Of a stretch of 52,379 bases of DNA, positions 45,513-52,379 are shown one piece after another. The position numbers and the translations under genes are program-made. Each line of letters opens with the position of its first letter. Within the stretch, counting starts at the first letter, position 1. The notes below the pieces were generated by a model, which was given only the letters and a program-made list of their open reading frames with translations, had not been told where the DNA came from and made no database searches. Source of the DNA: FCB group bacterium (GTDB lineage Bacteria; Fidelibacterota; Marinisomatia; SCGC-AAA003-L08; JACNLC01); NCBI GenBank assembly GCA_013152375.1, contig JAADGM010000077.1:1-52379 (forward strand), written 5' to 3'.

Positions 45513-45952
45513 GAGAAAATGAACGGATTGGAGTGTCCAGAGAACCCGTCACCTTTTCGTCCCCTCCTGATGTTGACGGCAGGTAGAATCACGCTCCGGC
45601 GGACAAGACCGCCTTCTCGACAATCCTGCACATCCTCTTAATTCCGGTACTTCCCGGGACCATCGGGAAAATCAAAGGTTGTTAAATATTCCCGGGAATC
45701 ACTAAACTAACCCCTCGAAACCGTATTTATTTTGTGGCTGACGGTCAGGTTGTCGGCTTTCCACCTGCCTGCGACAAAAGGCCCGGCTTTCTTATCATTT
45801 TGTCACTGCCCGATTTCAGACACACTCGATATTTTGAACATTGATTCCGTGAAAACGAATAGATCCCGGCAATTGCCGAAAGAGAAGATTTATTAATTCC
45901 CAGGGGCTTCCCCTGTGGTTAATACCAACTTATTTAAGAAAGGATCGGTACC
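45513..45952. other. Intergenic region without a recognised gene
   Basis: 440 bases between yciO and the PH-domain gene. The two small - strand frames reaching in from yciO have no ribosome site or homolog-like features. The only recognisable structure is a copy of the dispersed repeat at 45861-45942; the first 350 bases show scattered short inverted repeats (for example around TTCCCGGGAA) but nothing I can name. Confidence 0.6.
45861..45942 (+). repeat. Dispersed intergenic repeat, copy B (shortened, one hairpin)
   Basis: It shares CGGCAATTGCCG and a GATTTATTAATTC-like centre with copy A, then the hairpin CAGGGG-CTT-CCCCTG and the same end GTGGTTAATACCAACTTATT. Compared with the corresponding hairpin in copy A (CAGGGC-TT-GCCCTG) the inner pair is changed on both sides, so pairing is kept. 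It ends directly before the AAGGAT ribosome site of the PH-domain gene, in the same orientation as copy A relative to its gene. Confidence 0.7.
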
Positions 45953-46555
45953 ATGGAAAAATCAATTCATCCCGACAACAAATACTACACGGCACAATTA
46001 CTCGTTCTTGCCACCATTTCAGGTTTCTGTCTGCTGACAGCAGGGGTCATACAGTTTATACTTAGTTTTTCAGAACCTGATCCAATTATCATGAAGGTGA
46101 TCTGGCTGGTTAGCACCGGGTCCGTCGCTGCTCTGTGGATTGTCTCATTTCCGATAATTTATTTTTGGATTAAAAACCTCAAGTATGTCATCCACGATGA
46201 TCGTATCACCATTCACAAAGGTATTCTGACCAAGAAGTATCAGAACATTCCCTACCGCTCCATTACGGATTTTGTGTTAAAGAGAGGACTTTATGAACGT
46301 CTCCTGGGAATTGGTTCAGTCCAGATCCAGACCGCCGGGCAGTCACCGTCGGCATCCGGGTATGAAGGCAGTCTTTCCGGTCTGAGGGAGTATGATGTGA
46401 TCCACACCGAGCTGAGAAATAAAATAAAATCGTTACATCCGGTTTCCATATCTGCAAGTGCTGATGACTCCAAGCCGACATCCGATGCAGATCTTCTCGT
46501 ACAGATACTCGATGAAGTGAGACAGATCAGAAAGAATACCGCAACAAAACCCTGA
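45953..46555 (+). CDS. PH-domain (bPH2/YdbS-like) membrane protein
   Basis: A 200-residue protein with two membrane segments (about 16-40 and 46-72) followed by a bacterial PH domain (bPH2, formerly DUF304): YVIHDDRITIHKGILTKKYQNIPYRSITDFVLKRGLYERLLGIG spans the usual conserved region. The last 40 residues are polar and could be disordered or a short coiled coil (LLVQILDEVRQIRKNT). Function is unknown for most members. An AAGGAT site 8 bases upstream sets the start. Downstream it converges with the LCAT-like gene with a weak 5-bp hairpin between them. Confidence 0.82.
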   Translation: MEKSIHPDNKYYTAQLLVLATISGFCLLTAGVIQFILSFSEPDPIIMKVIWLVSTGSVAALWIVSFPIIYFWIKNLKYVIHDDRITIHKGILTKKYQNIPYRSITDFVLKRGLYERLLGIGSVQIQTAGQSPSASGYEGSLSGLREYDVIHTELRNKIKSLHPVSISASADDSKPTSDADLLVQILDEVRQIRKNTATKP

Positions 46556-46611
46556 TATCAGCAACGATTCATAGTTCTGTCACAGCGGTGAGCCCGTGCT
46601 CCAAACGGGTA

Positions 46612-47964
46612 TCAGGGGGCCAGGTGATCGATGATGAATTGCTGAACTTCAGGGTAGCTGGGTATGTTTTTATGGAGGTATGGTCCCGTTAAAAAATGAC
46701 CTTCCGGCGGGAGATGTCTCAACTGCTGGTCCAGAGAAACCGTGCCGTCTCCGTCAGTGTTGAAATAATAAGATTCCCTGATGAATTTGTGATCCACAAA
46801 ACGAATACCCTCTCCATTTTTCGAGGGGTTCCCCTTCACTCGTCCCGCCGATAACGTCGGCTCTCCGGTGCCGGCGATAATATACTGTTCCGTGCTCAGG
46901 CGGGCCTGATCCAGCTGCTGCAGTGCGGTCTGAAAGCGGAAACCCCTGTCCAGAGCGGCCCCGATGAAACTCTCGAACTCCAGCAGCAGTCTCTGTGATC
47001 TCTCATCGCCGTCATGGGGATAGAGCAGCGAACATTCCCTCTGAAAATATTTCCAGTCGGAGCTGCTGAAAATGCTGAAACCGTTGGCTTCCCACGCTCC
47101 CAGACGAAACAGATTCAGCTCGACCGGTTTGCCCCGCTCCGTCATGAAGGACTGATATTGGGGCAGGGGTATCAGTTCATAAAGGGACGGCATGGTGAAG
47201 GTGGCCCATTTGGACACCGTGACGAAGGGCATGATAAACTCGCCTTCATTAAGCGATTTCAAGGCATTCATGGAGCCGTCATGGGGTGTGCCGAGATAGA
47301 AGATACGGCTCACGTTCCCGGCGCCGGCATAGGTAGGCTCCGGGAGTTCATCAGCTTTAAAGTCTGAAATAACATCCTGATCGCCGTAGAGCAGGTAATA
47401 TTTGGCAATCACACCGCCCATACTGTGAGCGATGATGGTGACTTTCTGCCGGGGATTTTCCGAAACCTGCTGGATTTGGCGGATCCTTTCAGCCAGCAGC
47501 TGAGCCGTCTCCACCAGATCCCGGCGCCAGTCATAGGGGAAAAGATAGACATTCTCCTGCTGGCGGCAGCGCTCAATATCACCGGGTTTCAGTCCACATC
47601 GGCTGAAAGCGTTGACCAGATCACGATACACTTTGACTTCTCCGATGCGGTTGATGATCTCAAATTCCGTGAGGATCGATTTGGGAACCAACCGGTCCCG
47701 GTTGGCGGTAATAGGGTGCCGGTCTGTGGGCAGTTCCAGGCCGTCCAGTGCCGTATCCAGCAGAGCCCGATGGGGGTCCACAGCCCGCAGGTTGATCATT
47801 TTGCCCCAGACCATATTCCCGGTGACCGGGTCCACCAGCTGGGTACCCATGATACCCGGAATGATGATGATGGGTGTCCCGGTGTGGACGGTCAACGGGC
47901 GCAGCTGTCTCGGAGCACACCCCGATTGTACAGCTAACAAAATGATGAATACAAGCATTCGCAC
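46612..47964 (-). CDS. Lecithin:cholesterol acyltransferase (LCAT)-like lipoprotein
   Basis: A 450-residue alpha/beta hydrolase with a lipoprotein signal (MLVFIILLAVQSGC, Cys near residue 16). The mature part begins with PIIIIPGIMGTQLVDP and MVWG, the typical LCAT N-terminal block with the oxyanion and lid region. The nucleophile elbow is IIAHSMGGVIAKYYL (Ser near residue 180), followed by NTDGDGTVS (likely acid) and a His in PYLHKNIP near the end. LCAT-type enzymes cleave or transfer acyl groups from phospholipids or glycolipids. Placement in the outer membrane is inferred from the lipobox. The start is GTG at 47964; the ATG at 47958 is an equal choice. No ribosome site is evident. Confidence 0.8.
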   Translation of the reverse strand: MRMLVFIILLAVQSGCAPRQLRPLTVHTGTPIIIIPGIMGTQLVDPVTGNMVWGKMINLRAVDPHRALLDTALDGLELPTDRHPITANRDRLVPKSILTEFEIINRIGEVKVYRDLVNAFSRCGLKPGDIERCRQQENVYLFPYDWRRDLVETAQLLAERIRQIQQVSENPRQKVTIIAHSMGGVIAKYYLLYGDQDVISDFKADELPEPTYAGAGNVSRIFYLGTPHDGSMNALKSLNEGEFIMPFVTVSKWATFTMPSLYELIPLPQYQSFMTERGKPVELNLFRLGAWEANGFSIFSSSDWKYFQRECSLLYPHDGDERSQRLLLEFESFIGAALDRGFRFQTALQQLDQARLSTEQYIIAGTGEPTLSAGRVKGNPSKNGEGIRFVDHKFIRESYYFNTDGDGTVSLDQQLRHLPPEGHFLTGPYLHKNIPSYPEVQQFIIDHLAP

Positions 47965-47984
47965 TGAAGTAAATTAAGACTAAT

Positions 47985-48047
47985 TTGATATATGATGGGG
48001 TTATCATCCTGGGCTGGCTGGTGCTCGCTTTTGGGGTGGGTTTATGA
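47985..48047 (+). CDS. Very small candidate ORF, 20 residues, one hydrophobic helix
   Basis: A TTG-started frame encoding MIYDGVIILGWLVLAFGVGL, a single membrane-helix-like peptide, in the start region of the divergent LCAT-like gene. The stop overlaps the ATG of the next small frame in a TTATGA junction, as in translationally coupled genes. No ribosome site is clear and short hydrophobic frames arise by chance, so it is a weak call. Confidence 0.15.
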   Translation: MIYDGVIILGWLVLAFGVGL

Positions 48048-48199
48048 TTTCACGAATTGGAGATCTGCGTGGCTCGGTTTTATCGTCGCAGACCGGGACT
48101 GCCGGAATCAGCGCAACTTACGCTGCACATCGACGCAGGGTGAACGCAAAAAACGGAAACAAGGCCCTGGCCCAATGGGGATACGATCCTGACCCCTGA
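48044..48199 (+). CDS. Small candidate ORF, 51 residues, basic
   Basis: An ATG frame below the size cut-off of the ORF track, encoding a 51-residue peptide with MISRIGDLRGSVLSS at the start, a basic middle (AAHRRRVNAKNGN) and the end LAQWGYDPDP. It overlaps the previous tiny frame by ATGA. The GGGGTGGG upstream is a poor ribosome site. I do not recognise a family and the region may simply be non-coding. Confidence 0.18.
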   Translation: MISRIGDLRGSVLSSQTGTAGISATYAAHRRRVNAKNGNKALAQWGYDPDP

Positions 48200-48571
48200 A
48201 ATGTACCGGTTTTTATTTAACCCCTTCAGGGTTGATCGCCGGTTATTACCTTCTATTCATATTCAACCCCTGCGGAGTTTTATCACCGTGAATCAGTGTA
48301 ATCGAGATCCGGCACAATCCACCTGGCGAACAACCTGCGCCAGGAAAAGTACAGAGAAGCTATGTCATCTCTTTGGGATTTTGATCATAATCCGATGACC
48401 GTGTTTTGCCAGTTGTTGAAAGCCTCTGAAGCCTAAGTTGGCGATCATTATTCCATATCAGGGGGTAGTGACTCCCTCCGGCTCACACTTGTCAGGGGGA
48501 GAGGATATTCGGAGTGGTTATTGGATTTAATGCCGAATATTAATGGCTAAGCAGCCCACAAGTGCACTGGC

Positions 48572-49294
48572 TCACTGGTCTGCGTTCACCGCCCAATAGA
48601 TTTTGGATACTCCAAAAGTGAGAGACTGAACTTCTACCGTGCTGAATCCCGCATGCACCAGCATCCCGGCAACTTCGCGATCCGGTGGAAAAACCTCCAC
48701 TGATTCCGGCAGATAGCGGTAGGCCCGGGATTGGGAAAAGAGACCAGCCAGGCGCGGCAGGACTTGCTTAAAATAAAAGCGATACAGATGGCCGAAAAGT
48801 TTTGATCGGGGTTGTGAAAACTCAAGAATGGCCAGTTTGCCGCCAGGTTTAAGCACTCTCTGGAACTCTCTGGCCGCGACCTCATAGTGGCCGATATTGC
48901 GGAAACCGTAGGAAATGGTAAGGGCATCGAAGCTGTTATCCCTGAAAGGCAGTGCTTCTCCATCTCCCTGCACAAATGTGATATTCCCGGTTTGACGGCG
49001 ACGGGCTTTCTCCCGGGCGAGCAGGGTCATATTGAAGGCATAATCCAGCCCGATTACTGCTGCATCAGTGTACCTTTTCAGGATGGCGAATCCCACATCG
49101 CCGGTCCCGGTGGCCACATCCAGCACGTGCTGTCCTTTCTCAAGTGTGAGACCTTTCACTAACTGTCTCCGCCAATACAGATCGACTCCAAAACTCAGGA
49201 AATGGTTGAGAAAATCATAGCGCGGCGAGATGTCCTCGAACATCTGCTGTACGAATTTTTTCTTTTCCTCGCCACTGTGTATAAATTCTGTCAT
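48572..49294 (-). CDS. menG: Demethylmenaquinone methyltransferase (MenG/UbiE)
   Basis: A 240-residue SAM-dependent methyltransferase. Family marks are KKKFVQQMFEDISPRYDFLNHFLSFGVDLYWRR (the MenG/UbiE N-terminal block), motif I VLDVATGTGDVGFAI, the SYGFRNIGHYEVAAREFQRVLKPGG segment and LEFSQPRSKLFGHLYRFYFKQVLPRLAGLFS. It adds the last methyl group to make menaquinone, the quinone expected to connect NDH-2 with NarGHI. A GGAAGGA ribosome site precedes the ATG. It stands alone between two gaps. Confidence 0.93.
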   Translation of the reverse strand: MTEFIHSGEEKKKFVQQMFEDISPRYDFLNHFLSFGVDLYWRRQLVKGLTLEKGQHVLDVATGTGDVGFAILKRYTDAAVIGLDYAFNMTLLAREKARRRQTGNITFVQGDGEALPFRDNSFDALTISYGFRNIGHYEVAAREFQRVLKPGGKLAILEFSQPRSKLFGHLYRFYFKQVLPRLAGLFSQSRAYRYLPESVEVFPPDREVAGMLVHAGFSTVEVQSLTFGVSKIYWAVNADQ

Positions 49295-49420
49295 GGATTC
49301 CTTCCGGTTTGATCCGTCATTCCAAATCTGTACCAGTTCAGCACCGGCAATGCAGTAAAATTAGGGAGTTTTGGCAGTGGATAGCTAACGGTACAGCCTG
49401 TGCCGTGCACGATCTCATAT

Positions 49421-49480
49421 CGATTTAATCCGTCTATGTCGGCAATTGCCCAACTACACAGGGCGAGACGATTCGGTTAA
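49421..49480 (+). repeat. Dispersed intergenic repeat, copy C (first half)
   Basis: It starts AATCCGTCTATGTCGGCAATT, continues with an AACTACAC segment and ends GACGATTCGGTTAA, matching the first 55 bases of copy A mostly with A/G and C/T differences. The hairpin half with GTGGTTAATACC is missing. It lies in the 276-base gap between the dockerin protein gene and menG, which otherwise holds no gene. Confidence 0.6.
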
Positions 49481-49570
49481 AGCACGGCCGCTTAGGGCGG
49501 GGTAGTTCATTTTCAAAAGCGGATCGAAGAAGAATTGAATATTACGGAAAGAATATTATGCTAAAAAACT

Positions 49571-51400
49571 CTAGCCGCCATTTAGAATGATCTGTATCAA
49601 CAGAATGACATCAAGGACATTTATTATCCCGCTGTTATCCAGATCAGCTGTGATCACTTGCAGCGTTGTCGGTTCTTCTCCCAGAATAATATCAATTATT
49701 CCTACAAGATCCAGTATATCTATGATAAAATCTCCATTTACATCTCCGATAATATATTCCTGATGGTAGTAATTAGCGCCCATATCTGCAATCGTTCCAT
49801 CAGGGTCCGGCTGAGAATTTGGATCTCCTGCATCGATACAGGGACTGTCTGCAGAAAGATTATAAAGCCCGTCTTCAATTTCGAATAATGGGTTTTCATC
49901 AATATTCTCATGATCGATCAGATTTAGTTCTACATCAAAGTCGTCAAGGGTATTTGTCCAGTCTGAATATGAAATCTCGATATCATAAGGATCCGACAGA
50001 AAGTCATACAGACCAATGTCATTTGGCCAATTGTCCCACATTATACTATTTATAACGGCCAAATATGTGGTTCCATCACTGAACAGATAGATACCACCAC
50101 CGTATTGAAATCCGATATTACCACTTATTGTACAATTCTTTATAAAATTATTATTATTTAATGAAGAGTAGCAAATTCCTCCTCCATAGAAACTTGTATT
50201 ATTGGTAATCTGAATACGCTCAATCTCTATATAAAACGCATCTGAAAAACTGGCTATATAAATTCCACCTCCAGATTGAGAGTTATTATCATTCACGACC
50301 AAACCGGATAATTTTAATGAGTCTGATGGAGAACCCCCGGAGCAATTAATCCCGCCACCTGAACCTTCTTCCGCCGTATTTCCCGAAACTGATGAGTCAT
50401 GAGCTCTGATTTCAACGGTACCAAGGGCACTTATGCCACCTCCTGATAGTCCTGCTGTATTGTTGTCAACATGAACATCTTCAAATATTAAGGTAGAAGT
50501 AGAAGCATGAATCCCACCGGCTAAAACAGTACCTACATTATTACTTATCTCCACATCCGAAAATGAACCGGTAGAATGCAACATATCTATCCCTCCGGCG
50601 ATGATTGCTGTATTATTTTGTATAAGGACATTGCTTAAATATATATCGGAAAACGAACAATGTATACCGCCTCCGGTTTGGATACTTAAGCTATCTGGAA
50701 ATAAAGTATTATCCGATATTATGGAATTTGATAAAAATACGGTTGAATAGGATATTTTTAAACCCGCACCAAATCCGGACCCGTGAATTACATTTTCATA
50801 AATATGAATATTCTGGATTGTGACATTTGAGTCTTCGCACATCACACCGGCGCCACGACTAAAAACGTATACCCCTTCCTGTCCTTCTGGCACTATATTA
50901 TTTATAACTTCGATATCTCGAAGAACCGGGTAAGCATATAAGCAGAATATTCCAATCCCCATATTTTCATAGTCAACAACTCCCTGATTATCCCGGACTA
51001 TTAGATCTTCCAGGAGTGGACCTGAGTTACCAACACCAATCCCGGCGCCCGTAGAATTTTGCCCGTTTCTGATTGTAAAATTCCGAATAACAGTGTTTGT
51101 ATCCCATGGTTCGGATACATAATATGGTTGATATAAAATTCCTATTACTCTGCCTGATGCATTACCATCAATGATAGTCTCGGATTTATCCTCACCGATT
51201 AATTTTATGCCTTGTTTATCAGGCCAGGAAATATTCTCATAGTAGATGCCGTTGCTGACAAAAACAGTGTCATAATCCTGAGAATCTTCAAACGCCTGTT
51301 GGATCGAAGGGTAATCAGCAGGCACATGTAAAACCGATGCATTGAGATAAGATAAAAGAAGACTGCTTAGAACACACAGTATTCCAATTCGGTAAAACAT
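49571..51400 (-). CDS. Secreted parallel beta-helix protein with C-terminal type I dockerin
   Basis: A 609-residue protein with a signal peptide (about 1-22). It has a VLHVPADYPSIQQAFEDSQDYDTVFVSNGIYYENI start typical of right-handed beta-helix proteins, about ten turns with repeated GGGI..S/N..NNT..GGGI units (Pmp-like repeats), then DSPCIDAGDP and a dockerin. The dockerin has two Ca-binding loops: GDVNGDFIIDILDLVGIID and ADLDNSGIINVLDVILLIQ. Dockerins usually bind cohesins; whether a cohesin partner exists is unknown. No C-terminal type 9 secretion signal was seen. The gene is AT-richer than its neighbours. AGGAG precedes the ATG. The role may be surface attachment or polysaccharide binding; this is a guess. 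Confidence 0.88.
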   Translation of the reverse strand: MFYRIGILCVLSSLLLSYLNASVLHVPADYPSIQQAFEDSQDYDTVFVSNGIYYENISWPDKQGIKLIGEDKSETIIDGNASGRVIGILYQPYYVSEPWDTNTVIRNFTIRNGQNSTGAGIGVGNSGPLLEDLIVRDNQGVVDYENMGIGIFCLYAYPVLRDIEVINNIVPEGQEGVYVFSRGAGVMCEDSNVTIQNIHIYENVIHGSGFGAGLKISYSTVFLSNSIISDNTLFPDSLSIQTGGGIHCSFSDIYLSNVLIQNNTAIIAGGIDMLHSTGSFSDVEISNNVGTVLAGGIHASTSTLIFEDVHVDNNTAGLSGGGISALGTVEIRAHDSSVSGNTAEEGSGGGINCSGGSPSDSLKLSGLVVNDNNSQSGGGIYIASFSDAFYIEIERIQITNNTSFYGGGICYSSLNNNNFIKNCTISGNIGFQYGGGIYLFSDGTTYLAVINSIMWDNWPNDIGLYDFLSDPYDIEISYSDWTNTLDDFDVELNLIDHENIDENPLFEIEDGLYNLSADSPCIDAGDPNSQPDPDGTIADMGANYYHQEYIIGDVNGDFIIDILDLVGIIDIILGEEPTTLQVITADLDNSGIINVLDVILLIQIILNGG

Positions 51401-51436
51401 TGGGCTCTCCTATAAAAAAGATAATTGCATGGTTAC

Positions 51437-51871
51437 TTAATCCAATATATTTCTCATTCCACCAGCAGCAGTTTTTGAGTCTGGGTGAAAACAGGTGTCT
51501 TCAATGTCATGGACTTCCCGGTTTTTATCAACCCACAGTCCTATTATTTCGATAGTTTCATTTTTTTGATGAAGTAGGTGCATTGACTGTTGGATGTGCA
51601 TAATTTGATCGTCTCGTGGTGCCGAATTTTTGGCACAACCGTGATGGCCGACCACAGCAATTCCCACTGAACCGTGATTCTCAATTGAAATTTTCAGCCT
51701 TTCAAGAATCGACTGAATTGAGGCCATATCTTTCTGTTCCGATAAAATCAAATTTGGGGCGGCTTCAGTAATGGAATCTACATAATCAACATTGAACCGT
51801 TTTTGCAGATACCTGATTACAGGCAATTGAACTCGCCCGTCCATGCAGTTGATGACTGTACAGAATCGCAT
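51437..51871 (-). CDS. Short beta-carbonic-anhydrase-like protein
   Basis: A 144-residue protein with the beta-carbonic anhydrase zinc site: C9-M-D11-G-R13 (CxDxR) and H76-x2-C79 in VVGHHGCAKNSAP. Real carbonic anhydrases are about 200 residues, so this belongs to a shorter related group whose reaction is not established, and I do not call it a carbonic anhydrase. The ORF track starts 51 residues earlier at 52024, but the ATG at 51871 follows AGGAGA at good distance and starts directly before the CMDGR motif. It ends 36 bases before the dockerin protein gene, on the same strand. Confidence 0.7.
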   Translation of the reverse strand: MRFCTVINCMDGRVQLPVIRYLQKRFNVDYVDSITEAAPNLILSEQKDMASIQSILERLKISIENHGSVGIAVVGHHGCAKNSAPRDDQIMHIQQSMHLLHQKNETIEIIGLWVDKNREVHDIEDTCFHPDSKTAAGGMRNILD

Positions 51872-52041
51872 ACGGTCTCCTTTTTTTGGTGAAGACCCCT
51901 CATCACCTGCACGAGGAATTTGAGTTATTACCGTCCTGTCAGGTTTGTGTTTCATTTTTTGGTAAATCCTTGTTTTCAGTCTGCTGGTCACACATGTCCG
52001 ATACAGCCAATTGTCAGATGGCAATTAAGATAGTTAATTAC

Positions 52042-52377
52042 TTATAAGCAGGCCGAACAAGCCACCAGTGTTATTTCCGTCGTCTGATTAGAAGTAAGTG
52101 TGACAGGTTCATGGTAAGAAATATTCCCTGGGCCAATACAACAAACTTCTGCATCTACATAATAATCGCCAGGATCAAGTTCAAAACTACATTTTCCGGT
52201 TAAATCCGTTTGTTTAATAATGCCTTCCGGTACGATTGTAATTGATATACCCGGAACGGCTGAATCATCAGTTGAATTATCTATTACAGAAACTGTAAGA
52301 GTTCCTTCATTAGAATCAGCAGATTCTATATCGCAGCTTGACACAAAGAATAGAATAAATAATGAGATTATAATTCC
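52042..52377 (-). CDS. Lipoprotein with carboxypeptidase-regulatory-like domain, 5' end beyond the window
   Basis: The ORF track begins at a GTG at 52344, but the frame stays open to the window end and encodes IIISLLFILFFVSSCDIES. That is the hydrophobic part and lipobox (VSSC) of a lipoprotein signal peptide, so the true start is probably beyond the edge. The mature part of about 99 residues is a small beta domain: TVSVIDNSTDDSAVPGISITI, DLTGKCSFELDPGDYYVDAEV and TSNQTTEITLVAC, which fits a carboxypeptidase-regulatory/CnaB-like fold, with several cysteines near the C-terminus. It probably sits at the membrane or surface. Function is unknown. Confidence 0.7.
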   Translation of the reverse strand, partial: GIIISLFILFFVSSCDIESADSNEGTLTVSVIDNSTDDSAVPGISITIVPEGIIKQTDLTGKCSFELDPGDYYVDAEVCCIGPGNISYHEPVTLTSNQTTEITLVACSACL

Positions 52378-52379
52378 AA

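Larger units (their letters stand above)
47965..48571. other. 607-base intergenic region with repeat-like fragments
   Basis: A gap between the divergent ends of the LCAT-like and menG genes (both on the - strand; menG ends at 48572). Two very short overlapping + strand frames are listed separately. Around 48217-48285 there are AACCCCTTCAGGGTT and CAACCCCTGCGGAGTTTT segments, which look like two relatives of one short palindromic repeat. The 400 bases nearest menG show no ORF, and no terminator for menG was found. Confidence 0.6.

Noticed and set aside
45422-45631. 69-residue - strand ORF at the end of yciO
   Set aside because: Half of it lies inside yciO; no ribosome site, low-complexity basic/proline-rich sequence.
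1-52379. tRNA, rRNA, CRISPR arrays, transposases, prophage genes
   Set aside because: None could be recognised on either strand; the repeats seen are dispersed, not regularly spaced arrays.

Overview
The window looks like a chromosomal segment of a Gram-negative (diderm) bacterium with a menaquinone-based respiratory chain. Diderm markers are a TamA/TamB pair, LolCDE-type lipoprotein release genes, several lipoproteins and outer-membrane-type signal peptides. Respiratory markers are the end of a type II NADH dehydrogenase, MenG/UbiE and NarGHI. The mix of a bifunctional PGI/PMI, a UVR-tailed bifunctional nuclease, MoxR-DUF58-BatD genes and a beta-helix protein ending in a type I dockerin is what I would expect of the FCB superphylum (Marinimicrobia/Calditrichota/KSB1-like lineages). 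That placement is an inference from gene content; no rRNA or other phylogenetic marker was analysed.

Region 1 (1-1.6 kb, + strand): the end of ndh, a DUF3047 exported protein and a 3-methyladenine DNA glycosylase, closed by a strong bidirectional hairpin terminator.

Region 2 (1.6-18.7 kb, all on the - strand) is the centrepiece, a complete nitrate respiration island. In transcription order it reads: sensor kinase, NtrC-type sigma54 activator, promoter region with a perfect palindrome, membrane-anchored diheme cytochrome c (NarC-like), narG, narH, narJ, narI, narK1, narK2, an Rrf2-family regulator with three cysteines, and an octaheme hydroxylamine-oxidoreductase-like (HAO-like) cytochrome c. 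The order narC-G-H-J-I-K resembles the Thermus nitrate operon. Active sites predicted from signals are: NarG cytoplasmic (no Tat signal), NarK carriers moving nitrate in and nitrite out, HAO-like protein periplasmic. This suggests a nitrate-to-nitrite-to-ammonium (or other reduced N) route in which the HAO-like protein works on exported nitrite; no NrfA is seen in the window.

Region 3 (18.9-27.8 kb): a sodium/amino-acid symporter (+), then a - strand cluster murQ-anmK-phosphohexomutase-polyprenyl synthase-PGI/PMI followed by a bifunctional nuclease. These combine cell-wall amino-sugar recycling with hexose-phosphate and isoprenoid precursor metabolism. A divergent CNNM/CorC transporter follows.

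Region 4 (27.9-41.2 kb, + strand): envelope and proteostasis genes: two LolC/E-type permeases, LolD, ClpC, DnaK (with terminator), TamB and TamA.

Region 5 (41.2-49.3 kb): a TPR lipoprotein, MoxR-DUF58-BatD-like genes, a YciO-type YrdC protein, a PH-domain membrane protein, an LCAT-like lipoprotein and menG. This part has looser gene packing and holds three copies of a dispersed intergenic repeat with compensating changes in its hairpin stems.

Region 6 (49.5-52.4 kb, - strand) is visibly AT-richer than the rest: a secreted beta-helix/dockerin protein, a short beta-carbonic-anhydrase-like protein and a lipoprotein cut by the window edge. It looks like accessory DNA. No tRNA, rRNA, CRISPR array, transposase or prophage gene was seen.
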